38,382 bases of DNA from Roseofilum capinflatum BLCC-M114 (GTDB lineage: Bacteria; Cyanobacteriota; Cyanobacteriia; Cyanobacteriales; Desertifilaceae), in the NCBI RefSeq assembly GCF_030068505.1, contig NZ_JAQOSO010000041.1, positions 1 to 38,382 on the forward strand, written 5' to 3'. The translations under genes and the position numbers were made by a program. Positions 5,457 to 14,374 of this stretch are shown piece after piece. The notes beneath the pieces are model-generated. The model searched no databases, was not told where the DNA came from, and worked only from the letters and a program-made list of their open reading frames with translations. Position 1 is the first letter of the stretch. Each line of letters begins with the position of its first letter.

Positions 5457-8400
5457 TTAGACTACGCCGATATTAACTGGGACAAAGCTATTAACAGAAA
5501 AAGCAGTTGGTGGGGTATTGGCGACAATACCCAAAATTTGACCCGATGGATTGACGCGAATGACCGTATTTCCGGCCACATTTTGCAGCAATAAATTCTG
5601 GGACGTTAAGCCACCTGTTAAGCCAATGCGATCGACTCCGACTTGGAAATCGGCGATAAAATCAGCTTGTTCAATTTGATTGACTGCTGTGCTGGTACGC
5701 AAAACAAAGATATCTGCTCCGGAGCCGCCAAAAAGGATATCTGCGCCAAAATCGCCACTTAGGGTATCATTGCCGTCACCGCCATTCAAGGTGTCATTCT
5801 GCTGGCCGCCATAGAGTAGATCGTTACCTAAATCACCAAAGAGTTGATCGGCTCCCTGGTTACCATAAAGGGTATCCTCATTCTGGCCGCCTCGGACGAC
5901 ATCATTGCCTTGACCGCCATACAGCAGGTCATTACCCGCATTACCATTAATAGCATCATTGCCTTCATTACCATTAATGCCATCATTTCCTGAGCCACCA
6001 GAAATTACATCATTGCCTTGTAAACCGGAAACTTGGTCATTTCCAGGCCCGGCATTAATTACATCATTGCCTGCTGTACCAAAGATGTTGTTATTTCCTG
6101 AATCACCAGGAGCAGGTGTAGGACTAGGACTTGGGGTGGGAGGAGTAGGATTAGAAGGAGGCGCAACCGGATCAGAAGGCGTGGGAGTTGGGGTGGGGGT
6201 TGGGGTTGGCGTGGGAGTCGGTGTGGGAGTTGGCGTGGGTGTGGTATCGTTATCGGCGATCGCCGCAGTCACACTCGCCAGAGTAATATTATTAAAACTT
6301 GCATCCGTGCTAGTGCTGGTATGGCGAATCACACTACTATGGTTGCCTTCTGCTACTGTATCATCCACCGCTCGTACCGTTGCCGTTTGTGGCGTATTCC
6401 AGTTGGTGGGAGTAAAGGTAAAGCTCGATGGGGTGATCAGGGCCTGGCCATCAGGAACCACAGAAACGATCACATTGGCAGAAGGTTCACGAGTTAACAC
6501 CACCGTATAATCGTCCGTTGCTCCTCCTTCAGCTAAATTCGTGCTACCCCCAGATTCCACAAAGCTAACTGAACTATTCGGTGTTGGAGTCGGAGTCGGG
6601 GTTGGAGTCGGAGTTGGCGTTGGAGGAGAGCCATCATTATCCGTGATGGTAGCGGTTACCGTTGGCACAGGGGAGTTGTTGTAACCGGGATCGCTCGGAG
6701 CATTGACCGTATGCCCAATGGTGCTACTGTGGGTTCCCTCTGCTACATTATCATCCACTGCTGTGACAGTAACGGTTTGGGCAACATTCCAACTGTTCGG
6801 CGTGAAAACAACTGTTGAGGGTACGGCTGTAGATTGATTATCTGCGGCGACGGAAACAATCACATTACCGCTTGGTGGACGACTTAGGCGTAGAGTATAG
6901 GTATCAGTATTCCCCCCTTCGGCGATCGCCGTATTCCCCCCAGACTCCTGTAAAATCACCCGTCCGACTTCCGCGTTGACGACGGAGACATCACTGGGAT
7001 CGATGCCGTTATAGGTCGTATCTGTACTGGTCGCCGCCGCCAGCAGTACCTGATAAGAAATATCGCCATCCTCAATATTATCAGGAACTCCGGTAACAGT
7101 AACGGTTTGCGCCGTATCCCAATTGTTAGGTGTAAATACCAGATTTTGAGGGGTAACTGTTCCTTCTGTGGTATCACTACTGCTGACTGGAATGGTCACA
7201 TCTGCCGTTGGCTGGGTATTCAGCACCACTGAAAATTGGTCAGTATCTCCCGCTTCCGTTGTCGTCAGTCCCGATGTGGGATTCACTGTAATGCCAACAA
7301 TATCATTATCAGTGTTCGTGACAGTAACTTGGCCGGGGTCAAGGGTATTATAATTATTATCACTACTGCTGGCGCTGGCGGTAATGGTATACTCAACATT
7401 TCCATCAGCAATTTGATCATCAACCCCAGTCAGGGTAACAGCTTGAGTGACATTCCAGTTTTGGGACGTAAAGGTTAATGTGGCTGGAGAGACCGTCCCT
7501 TCAGTGGTGTCATTACTGGTAAGATTTACGGTTACATTAGCAGTGGGCTGGGTATTGAGGGAGACATTAAAATTCGCTGTTCCCCCGGCTTCTGTGGTGG
7601 TTAATCCCGTCTGAGGCTCCAGTTTCAAACCCGGAATATCATCATCCAAGATTTCTAGAACCGTGGTACTCTGCTGACCGAGTTCCGCATTACTGAGGTT
7701 ATCCAGGTTGAAATTAACCGTTTCTGTGGATTCAGTTTCTTGATCTTGGAGAATGGTAACCGGAACGGTTTTAGTGGTTTCATTGGGATTAAAGGTGACG
7801 GTGAGGGGGAAGTTGCTGTTTTCATAATCCCCATTGGCTCCTCCGGTAGCCGTTCCCCCGGTAATATTGACTCGTACTTGGGAGGTGACATCTAAATTAC
7901 CCGTGCGGTTGAGGGTGATTTCACCATTGACGAGAGAGCCATCTTCGTTGACTTGATAGGTGGCTTCTGAGAATTCAATCAAGGTATTGGAGACATACCG
8001 TTGGGCGTAGATTCCAGTACCATCACCATCTTGCCCTTGGCTTTGCCAGGCGATCGCCAATTGCCCATTATCAGAAATGGCGATCGCCGGATTATCCTGA
8101 TCGTTTGCTGTCTCAGTATTGACCTTAAATTCTGCACCTTGCGGTTGTCCTTGGGAATTATACTGCCGAGCGTAAACTCCGTCTCCACTGCCATCTTGGC
8201 CAGCGCTTTCCCAAGTGATAAAAAAGCCCCCATTATTATCCATGGTGACTTCCGGCGATCGCTGGTTTCCCGTAGTAAAGGTATTAACCTGAAACTCACT
8301 CCCTACAGCCGCCCCATTACTATCGTAGCGTTGGGCATAAACCCCTGCCTCGCTCCCATCTTGACTGGCGCTCTCCCAGGTAATGACAAACTGCCCATCA

Positions 8401-9149
8401 TCATTGATCGCCACCGAGGGACTGCGCTGATCGTCAGCCGTAAAAGTATTTACCCTAAATTCCCCTCCTACTGGGCTGCCATTGCTGTCATAGCGTTGGG
8501 CATAAATTCCAGCACCACTGCCATCTTGTCCGTTGCTCTGCCAAGCAATAATAAAATTGCCGTTGGCATTCATGGCTACTGCGGGGAAGGATTGAGATCC
8601 ATTGGTGGTAGCATTGACTTTGAATTCTCCACCGGCTGGTGTCCCGTTGCTATTGTATCGTTGGGCGTAAACTCCGCTCTCGCTCCCATCTTGGTTATTA
8701 CTTGTCCAAGCGATCGCAAAGCTACCATTGGGACTCATGCCCAGACTAGGAGCAGTCTGGCTATCATTAGTGGTGGCATTAACCTTAAATTCGCCCCCTT
8801 GAGCAGAGCCTGCACTATTGTAGCGTTGGGCATAAATGCCGTAGCTGCTGCCATCTTGTCCACCGCTCGTCCAGGCGATCGCAAAATCCCCATCGGAGTC
8901 AATGCCAATGGTTGACTCATATTGGAAACTATCAGTAAAGGTATTAACTCTGAATTCTCCACCCTGAGCAACCCCTGCATTGTTATAGCGTTGTGCATAT
9001 ACGCCAGATTGAGGATCTCCTGCTTGGAAGTAGCTTGTCCAGGTAACGACAAAATCACCGTCGCTGTCTACGGCGATCGCCGGAAGATGTTGAACACTTG
9101 CTGTTGTCGTATTAACTCTAAATTCTGAACCAACCGGATTGATAGCCAT
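5457..9149 (-). CDS. Giant repeat/Calx-beta/RTX calcium-binding exoprotein
   Basis: A 1230-residue modular secreted protein. Residues 1 to about 385 hold seven units of about 52 residues built on GGEFRVN, AIAxxxxGxFxIxW and GxYAQRYNSxG. Residues about 390-505 form a Calx-beta domain ending LDDD. Four related beta-sandwich units of about 100 residues follow, with TTTEAGxTxxF or ESGG starts, FTPxNW and VTVTGVDD segments. Two Pro-Thr linkers flank the last unit. About 14 glycine-rich nonapeptides (GGxGNDxLx) then form an RTX calcium roll before a C-terminal cap (ADFIADFQVGVDRIGL). There is no N-terminal signal. Family knowledge points to type I secretion through a C-terminal signal and calcium-driven folding outside the cell. 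No type I secretion genes are nearby. AGGAGAG precedes the ATG. Likely adhesion or matrix role. Confidence 0.85.
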   Translation of the reverse strand: MAINPVGSEFRVNTTTASVQHLPAIAVDSDGDFVVTWTSYFQAGDPQSGVYAQRYNNAGVAQGGEFRVNTFTDSFQYESTIGIDSDGDFAIAWTSGGQDGSSYGIYAQRYNSAGSAQGGEFKVNATTNDSQTAPSLGMSPNGSFAIAWTSNNQDGSESGVYAQRYNSNGTPAGGEFKVNATTNGSQSFPAVAMNANGNFIIAWQSNGQDGSGAGIYAQRYDSNGSPVGGEFRVNTFTADDQRSPSVAINDDGQFVITWESASQDGSEAGVYAQRYDSNGAAVGSEFQVNTFTTGNQRSPEVTMDNNGGFFITWESAGQDGSGDGVYARQYNSQGQPQGAEFKVNTETANDQDNPAIAISDNGQLAIAWQSQGQDGDGTGIYAQRYVSNTLIEFSEATYQVNEDGSLVNGEITLNRTGNLDVTSQVRVNITGGTATGGANGDYENSNFPLTVTFNPNETTKTVPVTILQDQETESTETVNFNLDNLSNAELGQQSTTVLEILDDDIPGLKLEPQTGLTTTEAGGTANFNVSLNTQPTANVTVNLTSNDTTEGTVSPATLTFTSQNWNVTQAVTLTGVDDQIADGNVEYTITASASSSDNNYNTLDPGQVTVTNTDNDIVGITVNPTSGLTTTEAGDTDQFSVVLNTQPTADVTIPVSSSDTTEGTVTPQNLVFTPNNWDTAQTVTVTGVPDNIEDGDISYQVLLAAATSTDTTYNGIDPSDVSVVNAEVGRVILQESGGNTAIAEGGNTDTYTLRLSRPPSGNVIVSVAADNQSTAVPSTVVFTPNSWNVAQTVTVTAVDDNVAEGTHSSTIGHTVNAPSDPGYNNSPVPTVTATITDNDGSPPTPTPTPTPTPTPTPNSSVSFVESGGSTNLAEGGATDDYTVVLTREPSANVIVSVVPDGQALITPSSFTFTPTNWNTPQTATVRAVDDTVAEGNHSSVIRHTSTSTDASFNNITLASVTAAIADNDTTPTPTPTPTPTPTPTPTPTPTPSDPVAPPSNPTPPTPSPSPTPAPGDSGNNNIFGTAGNDVINAGPGNDQVSGLQGNDVISGGSGNDGINGNEGNDAINGNAGNDLLYGGQGNDVVRGGQNEDTLYGNQGADQLFGDLGNDLLYGGQQNDTLNGGDGNDTLSGDFGADILFGGSGADIFVLRTSTAVNQIEQADFIADFQVGVDRIGLTGGLTSQNLLLQNVAGNTVIRVNPSGQILGIVANTPPTAFSVNSFVPVNIGVV
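6179..6246. repeat. Hexanucleotide tract encoding a Pro-Thr linker (long)
   Basis: Repeating GTGGGN/GTTGGN hexamers on the plus strand encode a long run of Pro-Thr dipeptides on the minus strand, between the last beta-sandwich unit and the RTX region. Such tracts are prone to slippage, so linker length may vary among strains. In-frame hexamer changes would keep the frame. Confidence 0.85.
6580..6631. repeat. Hexanucleotide tract encoding a Pro-Thr linker (short)
   Basis: A second, shorter tract of the same kind lies between the third and fourth beta-sandwich units of the exoprotein. Its codons are more diverged than those of the longer tract, so it is probably older. Confidence 0.8.
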
Positions 9150-9393
9150 TAATTTTCTCTCCTAGAGCAATAAGGGTAAATGCAAGAAATAGGGTGCGAT
9201 CGCACCAGGTTATAGATAATCTGTTTGGAGTCAATGTTATCAACAGATTTCTCTTTTGGAGAACATCACCACAGAGTTTAATAATTACGGGTGAGAGGAT
9301 TTTTGATTTTTATGAATGTGCATTGATATTGAGCGATCGCACCGTGCGATACCCAGCATGATCGCCTCCCATCCTAGAGTACCCAAATTTCCT

Positions 9394-10506
9394 CTACCCT
9401 GGATCGCTAGAATCTCGTATTTCTGAGGACGGACGCAACCAATAGGCAAAGTCAGGAGCAGTAAACGCTTGGCGAGTCGCGGGTTTTTCCAGATTTAACA
9501 GGGTAGGACGATTGACTCCAGCCAGGACTTGGATATCATACAACTCTTGAGTCCCACTGGAAAAGGTGAGGCGGCCGATCGCCTCTCCAGTTTCCACATT
9601 AATAAGCGCTACACCACAGATGAGATGAGGAAATCGCGTTTGCAGGGGCAGTCCCCCAAAAATAGCCGTTTCGCGAATTTGGGATAGGGCAACCAATGCC
9701 GTATTTCCCACAAAGGCTAGACCGCGACCAAAGCCAGGTAAAGCACAAACCACATCGTAAGTGCAGGTTTTAGGATCGATGCGCCACAGTTCCCCCGTAC
9801 CAGAGTTGAGCATCCATAAATACCCCTGATACCATCGCGGAGAATGGGGCATAGACAGACCGTCTAGAATGATTTCGTTGCTCTCTACGTCCAGAATAAT
9901 GCCGCCTGTGGCTTTATTCGATCGCCATCCCCCAACAGTATTCGTTTTACCCAGAGCAGTGACATACTTGGGTTTTCCGTTAACCATAGCTAGGCCATTC
10001 AAGTGGCAGCGATCTTCCGGCGCAAGTTCAGTGATAAACGGGGGTTGCCATCGAGGAACAAAGCTAAAATCAGGGCTGAGGGTGGCTAAACAGGAGAAGC
10101 GAGTATTGACGATCCAAATGTCCTCTTGGCCAAAACTGAGGTCATGGATATTCAGATCTCCTGTCCAGTAGCTAACGCGAGGTAAATAGAGGCTATCATA
10201 ACGCCCCGGTTGATGCTCTAGGTAGTGTGTGGCTAGGGTGGGGGAGTTAGCACAGAGGATCACTTGATGACGGGTGGCGATCGCCAGACGATCGCCGGAT
10301 ACAGCCAAACCCATGGGTTTATCAAACTGACGCAAGAGTAAATTAACCTGCTGTCCATTCCATCCCATGATCGCCACACTCCCGGCTTGATAGGTGCTTA
10401 AAATCAGACTATGATTAGCCTGAGCAAGCCATTCGATAAAGCCAGGATCGGCATCACAGGCGATCGCCGTATTCGGGGGAGAAGCCAGTTGGGGGTCAAG
10501 AGTCAT
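9394..10506 (-). CDS. TIGR03032 family protein
   Basis: A 370-residue soluble protein resembling the TIGR03032 family, which has an unknown biochemical role and a probable beta-propeller fold. Visible family-like blocks are the N-terminal SLILSTYQAGSVAIMG, the CHLNGLAMVNGKPKYVTALG segment near residue 166, GGIILDVESNEII, MPHSPRWYQGYLWMLNSGTG and GFGRGLAFVGNTALVALSQ. There is no signal peptide. It is divergent from the B12/radical SAM gene with only 106 bp between the starts, so the two may share a regulatory region. About 240 bases separate its stop from the giant exoprotein start. I cannot assign a reaction. Confidence 0.75.
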   Translation of the reverse strand: MTLDPQLASPPNTAIACDADPGFIEWLAQANHSLILSTYQAGSVAIMGWNGQQVNLLLRQFDKPMGLAVSGDRLAIATRHQVILCANSPTLATHYLEHQPGRYDSLYLPRVSYWTGDLNIHDLSFGQEDIWIVNTRFSCLATLSPDFSFVPRWQPPFITELAPEDRCHLNGLAMVNGKPKYVTALGKTNTVGGWRSNKATGGIILDVESNEIILDGLSMPHSPRWYQGYLWMLNSGTGELWRIDPKTCTYDVVCALPGFGRGLAFVGNTALVALSQIRETAIFGGLPLQTRFPHLICGVALINVETGEAIGRLTFSSGTQELYDIQVLAGVNRPTLLNLEKPATRQAFTAPDFAYWLRPSSEIRDSSDPG

Positions 10507-10612
10507 AGGAATGTTGGTTCAGAGTTTTCCAAGGGCGATCGGATGAAATCCGATTTTATTGTTATAACTAAGCTGTAAGTCATTAATTTTTGGTAAGAGG
10601 GGGCTGCACAGC

Positions 10613-12196
10613 GTGAAGGTCTTATTAATTTATCCCGTATTTCCACAAACCTTTTGGTCTTATGATACCCTCCTGGACTTAATCGACCTGAAAGTGCTGT
10701 TTCCCCCGTTAGGATTAATCACGGTAGCGGGCATTTTACCGCAAGAGTGGGAATTTAAATTATGCGATCGCAACGTGCGCCCCGTCAGCGAAGCAGAATG
10801 GGAATGGGCCGATCTAGTTATCCTCTCAGCTATGATCGTCCAAAAACAAGACCTCATTGACCAAATTCAAGAAGCCAAAAAACGAGGTAAATTAGTCGCA
10901 GTCGGCGGCCCCTATCCCACCTCCGTCCCCGACGAAGCACAAGCGGCTGGAGCCGATTTTCTCGTCTTAGATGAAGGAGAAATCACCCTACCTTTACTCG
11001 TCGAAGCCTTAGAGAAAGGAGAAACAAGCGGCATCTTAAGAGCCACAGAAAAACCCGACGTAACCACCACCCCCATTCCCCGATACGACCTGCTAGAATT
11101 CGATGCCTATGACTCCATGTCCGTGCAATTTTCCCGTGGCTGTCCCTTTCAATGTGAATTCTGCGATATTATCACCCTCTATGGTCGTAAACCGCGCACC
11201 AAAGACCCCCAACAACTCCTAAAAGAACTCGACTACCTCTATGAATTGGGTTGGCGCAGAGGCGTATTCATGGTCGATGATAATTTTATCGGCAACAAAC
11301 GCAATGTCAAACGACTCCTCAAAGAACTCAAAGTTTGGCAAGCAGAACATAGCTATCCCTTCAGATTTAACACCGAAGCATCCGTTGACTTAGCTCAAGA
11401 TCCAGAACTGATGGATCTCATGGTCGAATGCTATTTTGATGCCGTCTTTTTAGGCATTGAAACCCCAGATGAAGACAGCCTAACCTTAACCAAAAAATTC
11501 CAAAATACAAGAGGCTCTCTAGCCGAAGCCGTCGATACCATCACTCGCCATGGTTTACGCCCCATGGCTGGATTTATCATTGGGTTTGATGGAGAGAAAA
11601 AAGGAGCCGCCGATCGCATCATTCGCTTTGTCGAACAAGCCGCCATTCCCACCGCCATGTTTGGCATGTTGCAAGCCCTACCCACAACCGCCCTATGGGA
11701 TCGCTTAGAAAAAGAAGGACGGCTCTTTTATGATGGCAGACAAGATATCAATCAACGGACATTAATGAACTTTATTCCCACTCGTCCCATTGAAGAAATT
11801 GCCCAAGAATTTGTGGATGCTTTTTGGACATTATACGATCCAGAAGTATTTTTAGACCGCACCTATCGCTGTTTCCTCAAATTAGGAGCGCCCAAGGCAA
11901 CTCCTCCAGCCAAAATCCCCAATTGGAAAGATATACGCGCCCTAAGTATTGTGGTTTGGCGACAAGGCTTTAAACGGAAAACGCGCTGGAAATTCTGGCA
12001 TCACTTATTCTCAATTCTGCGACAAAATCCTGCCGTTTGGGAGCATTATTTAATCGTTTGTGCCCATATAGAACACTTTATGGTCTATCGCACCATTGTT
12101 CGAGATGATATTCAGGCGCAACTTCAAGAGTTTAAGCAGAAACAAAAACAACTGCAAACCACTCCATCTGTTCTCGATTCACTTGCTCATTCTTAA
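10613..12196 (+). CDS. B12-binding-domain radical SAM protein (DUF4070 type)
   Basis: A 527-residue enzyme. Residues 1-140 form a cobalamin-binding-type Rossmann domain (MKVLLIYP, FPPLGLITVAGILP, VAVGGPYPTS, LDEGE). The radical SAM domain follows, with the 4Fe-4S motif C177-x3-C181-x2-C184 in RGCPFQCEFCD. The C-terminal region resembles DUF4070 (PTRPIEEIAQEFVDAFWTLY). Members cleave S-adenosylmethionine to start radical methylation or rearrangement; the substrate here is unknown. The domain lacks a recognisable DxHxxG cobalamin motif, as is common in this subgroup. The start is GTG at 10613, with a purine-rich AAGAGGGGG upstream. It is divergent from the TIGR03032 gene and followed by a hairpin at 12225-12281. 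Confidence 0.85.
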   Translation: MKVLLIYPVFPQTFWSYDTLLDLIDLKVLFPPLGLITVAGILPQEWEFKLCDRNVRPVSEAEWEWADLVILSAMIVQKQDLIDQIQEAKKRGKLVAVGGPYPTSVPDEAQAAGADFLVLDEGEITLPLLVEALEKGETSGILRATEKPDVTTTPIPRYDLLEFDAYDSMSVQFSRGCPFQCEFCDIITLYGRKPRTKDPQQLLKELDYLYELGWRRGVFMVDDNFIGNKRNVKRLLKELKVWQAEHSYPFRFNTEASVDLAQDPELMDLMVECYFDAVFLGIETPDEDSLTLTKKFQNTRGSLAEAVDTITRHGLRPMAGFIIGFDGEKKGAADRIIRFVEQAAIPTAMFGMLQALPTTALWDRLEKEGRLFYDGRQDINQRTLMNFIPTRPIEEIAQEFVDAFWTLYDPEVFLDRTYRCFLKLGAPKATPPAKIPNWKDIRALSIVVWRQGFKRKTRWKFWHHLFSILRQNPAVWEHYLIVCAHIEHFMVYRTIVRDDIQAQLQEFKQKQKQLQTTPSVLDSLAHS

Positions 12197-12224
12197 CTCA
12201 GCCCTGAGATCCTCAGACCTGAAT

Positions 12225-12281
12225 AGGAGTCTCTGGTGAACCCTAGGTTGACCCCAAATGTTCCTTAAACCAGAGGCTCCT
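12225..12281 (+). terminator. Long-loop hairpin after the radical SAM gene
   Basis: AGGAGTCTCTGGT and ACCAGAGGCTCCT form a 13-bp stem with one T-G pair around a loop of about 31 nt, 28 bases after the stop codon. The following sequence is pyrimidine-rich but not a pure T-run, so it is a possible rather than certain terminator. Confidence 0.5.
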
Positions 12282-12346
12282 GTTCTCTGTTCCCTTTCAT
12301 GGTATCATAAGTCAGCTTAACCCCTAGACTTGGTAACCCCTAAATC

Positions 12347-13303
12347 ATGCCCACTCGTAACCTTTCCAATCGCCCAATTCTCCTTGGCATTGTCGGTGAT
12401 AGCGCTGCTGGTAAAACTACCTTAACGAAGGGAATCGCTCAAGTTCTTGGAGAAGACAGCGTTACTGTGATTTGTACAGATGACTACCACCGATATGACC
12501 GTAAACAACGGGCAGAAATGGGCATCTCTGCACTGCACCCCGATTGTAATTATCTGGATATTATCCAACAACATCTAGGGCTACTGCGAACCGGTCAACC
12601 CATCCTCAAACCCATTTACAATCACGATACGGGGATGTTCGATCCCCCCGAATATATCGAACCCAAACGGTTTGTGATTGTTGAAGGACTCTTGAGTTAT
12701 TCCACTCGCGTTGCCAGAGATAGCTTTGACGTTAAAGTTTATCTTGCTCCCCCCGAAGATCTCCGCAGTCAGTGGAAAGTTAAGCGCGATACCCGCAAAC
12801 GCGGATACACAGAAGAACAGGTCATGGAGCAACTCCGCAAACGGGAATCTGACTCAGAGCAATTTATCCGTCCCCAACGACAATGGTCGGATATTGTCGT
12901 CAGTTTCTATCCTCCAGAAGATCGAACCGAAGAAAACGACCTCTTATTAGATGTGCGTTTAGTCTTGCGTCCTACCATTCCCCACCCTGATTTTACCGGT
13001 ATTTTGGAACCGAGCCGATCGCACCTCAGTTCTGCTATCCGTCTCGAATTAGACCGGGACATGAATAAGCCCGTTGATGTCCTAGAAGTCGATGGTCATG
13101 CCACAGATGAACAAGTCAAAGAACTGGAAAAAATACTCTGTAGTGATGTACCTTATCTAGGAAAATTCTGTAGTTTAGAAGGCAATGAAGAAATTGGGAA
13201 ACTGGTGGGCACAACCGGCGAAATTCTGCAAAGTTATCCCTTGGCACTCACTCAACTGTTGATTACTTATCATATGTTGAAAGCCGCCAATGTTTACGAG
13301 TAA
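12347..13303 (+). CDS. Phosphoribulokinase-like P-loop kinase
   Basis: A 318-residue P-loop kinase of the phosphoribulokinase/uridine kinase family. Walker A is GDSAAGKTT near residue 17. DDYHRYDRKQR near residue 46, KPIYNHDTGMFDPPEYIEPK and VIVEGLLSY follow the order of cyanobacterial phosphoribulokinase. Differences from the Calvin-cycle enzyme as I know it are AAGKTT instead of the usual GCGKST loop and a distinct C-terminal half ending GTTGEILQSYPLALTQLLITYHMLKAANVYE. I therefore read it as the conserved cyanobacterial paralogue, not as certain Calvin-cycle phosphoribulokinase. It is monocistronic between a hairpin and a GC-rich repeat. Family membership is sure; the substrate is not. Confidence 0.8.
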   Translation: MPTRNLSNRPILLGIVGDSAAGKTTLTKGIAQVLGEDSVTVICTDDYHRYDRKQRAEMGISALHPDCNYLDIIQQHLGLLRTGQPILKPIYNHDTGMFDPPEYIEPKRFVIVEGLLSYSTRVARDSFDVKVYLAPPEDLRSQWKVKRDTRKRGYTEEQVMEQLRKRESDSEQFIRPQRQWSDIVVSFYPPEDRTEENDLLLDVRLVLRPTIPHPDFTGILEPSRSHLSSAIRLELDRDMNKPVDVLEVDGHATDEQVKELEKILCSDVPYLGKFCSLEGNEEIGKLVGTTGEILQSYPLALTQLLITYHMLKAANVYE

Positions 13304-13331
13304 ATCTTTATCCTCCTGTAGTGAACCAGTT

Positions 13332-13418
13332 GCCCTCATCCCCCAGCCCCTTCTACCGTAGTAGGAGAAGAAGAGAATAAGTCCCTCTCCTGTGGGAGAG
13401 GGATATAGGGAGAGGGCA
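13332..13418. repeat. CCCTCTCCC hairpin element, copy 1
   Basis: A GC-rich dispersed element beginning TGCCCTCATCCCCCAG and ending GGGAGAGGGC, with an internal hairpin (CCCTCTCCTGTGGGAGAGGG). It fills most of the gap between the kinase and radC. Relatives are at 14243-14325 and, inverted, at 27074-27273. Confidence 0.8.
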
Positions 13419-13450
13419 TGATTGCTCTCAATTTTTAATTTTTAATTGAA

Positions 13451-14179
13451 ATGACGTACAGTATCCGGATGCTGGATCTGCCCACCAGCGAACGCCCCCG
13501 CGAGCGTCTAATTGAGCTAGGAGCGAGTCATTTAACCGCAGCCGAGTTAATTGCCATTTTGTTAGCAACCGGGCAAGGCAAGGGCAAATTATCGGCCATG
13601 GGATTAGGACAACATCTGTTAAAAGAACTTACAGATGGGCAGCGCGACGCTCTAGAAGTGCTGCGAGATATTAGTCCCCAAGAATTAACTAAAATTCATG
13701 GTATTGGGCCAGCTAAAGCCACCACCATTTTAGCCGCCATCGAATTAGGAAAACGGGTGTTTGAATGCCGACCAGTCAAGCGAGAAATCAATAGTCCAGA
13801 TGAAGCGGCGGCGGTTTTGAGTCATCAGTTAATGTGGCAAAATCAAGAAAAGTTTGCTGTGATATCTTTGGATGTTAAAAACCAAATTTTAGCCACTAAA
13901 GTGATTACCATCGGCACAGCAACGGAAACTTTAGCCCATCCTAGAGAAATCTTTCGAGAAGTGATTCGTCAAGGGGCAAGTCGTTTGATTATTGCCCATA
14001 ATCACCCTACGGGAAGCACAGAACCGAGTGAGGAAGATCTGGAGCTAACGAAACAGTTATTACAAGCGGCTCAATTGTTAGGTATTCCGTTGTTAGATCA
14101 CTTGATTTTAGGTCAGGGTTCCCATCAGAGTTTGCGTCAAACTACGAATTTATGGGATAATTATCAGGAGTTCGGTTAA
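13451..14179 (+). CDS. radC: RadC family JAB/MPN domain protein
   Basis: A 242-residue RadC-type protein. The N-terminal half has the helix-hairpin-helix stretch [20 protein letters not shown]. The C-terminal half is an MPN/JAMM fold with EKFAVISLD and the zinc ligands [14 protein letters not shown]. Despite its name, the family's biochemical function is unsettled; a role in recombinational repair has been questioned. Length and motifs are complete. It is flanked on both sides by copies of the CCCTCTCCC hairpin element. Confidence 0.93.
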   Translation: MTYSIRMLDLPTSERPRERLIELGASHLTAAELIAILLATGQGKGKLSAMGLGQHLLKELTDGQRDALEVLRDISPQELTKIHGIGPAKATTILAAIELGKRVFECRPVKREINSPDEAAAVLSHQLMWQNQEKFAVISLDVKNQILATKVITIGTATETLAHPREIFREVIRQGASRLIIAHNHPTGSTEPSEEDLELTKQLLQAAQLLGIPLLDHLILGQGSHQSLRQTTNLWDNYQEFG

Positions 14180-14242
14180 GCTTTATTTACTGAACGGGTT
14201 ATTGTTTTTATTTTATATAGCGTTTTGAAGCAATCAGCATTT

Positions 14243-14325
14243 TGCCCTCATCCCCTAACCCCTTCTCCTGCGGGAGAAGGGGTACAAGTCCCTCTCCCGT
14301 GGGAGAGGGATACAGGGAGAGGGCA
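14243..14325. repeat. CCCTCTCCC hairpin element, copy 2
   Basis: The element begins TGCCCTCATCCCCTAACC and ends GAGAGGGCA, with two internal hairpins (CTTCTCCTGCGGGAGAAG and CCCTCTCCCGTGGGAGAGGG). A TATAGCG just upstream at about 14216 matches the terminal sequence of the larger copy at 27074-27273. It could form a strong terminator between radC and tex. Confidence 0.85.
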
Positions 14326-14374
14326 AAATCTGGTCTATGCAAAAATTGATTAAAAATAGTATTGTGAATGAATC

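Noticed and set aside
5959-6510. Plus-strand frame rich in Gly-Val repeats
   Set aside because: It is the complement of the Pro-Thr linker and RTX region of the exoprotein; the repetitive composition comes from the coding strand.
8001-8915. 304-codon plus-strand open frame
   Set aside because: Antisense to the 52-residue repeats of the exoprotein; its periodicity mirrors the real protein.
12347-13303. Calling this gene the Calvin-cycle prk outright
   Set aside because: The P-loop and C-terminal half differ from the canonical cyanobacterial enzyme as I know it, so only a family-level name is given.
13332-14325. CRISPR-like array from the repeated CCCTCTCCC units
   Set aside because: Only two copies, with a full gene between them and no regular short spacers; the units are hairpin elements.
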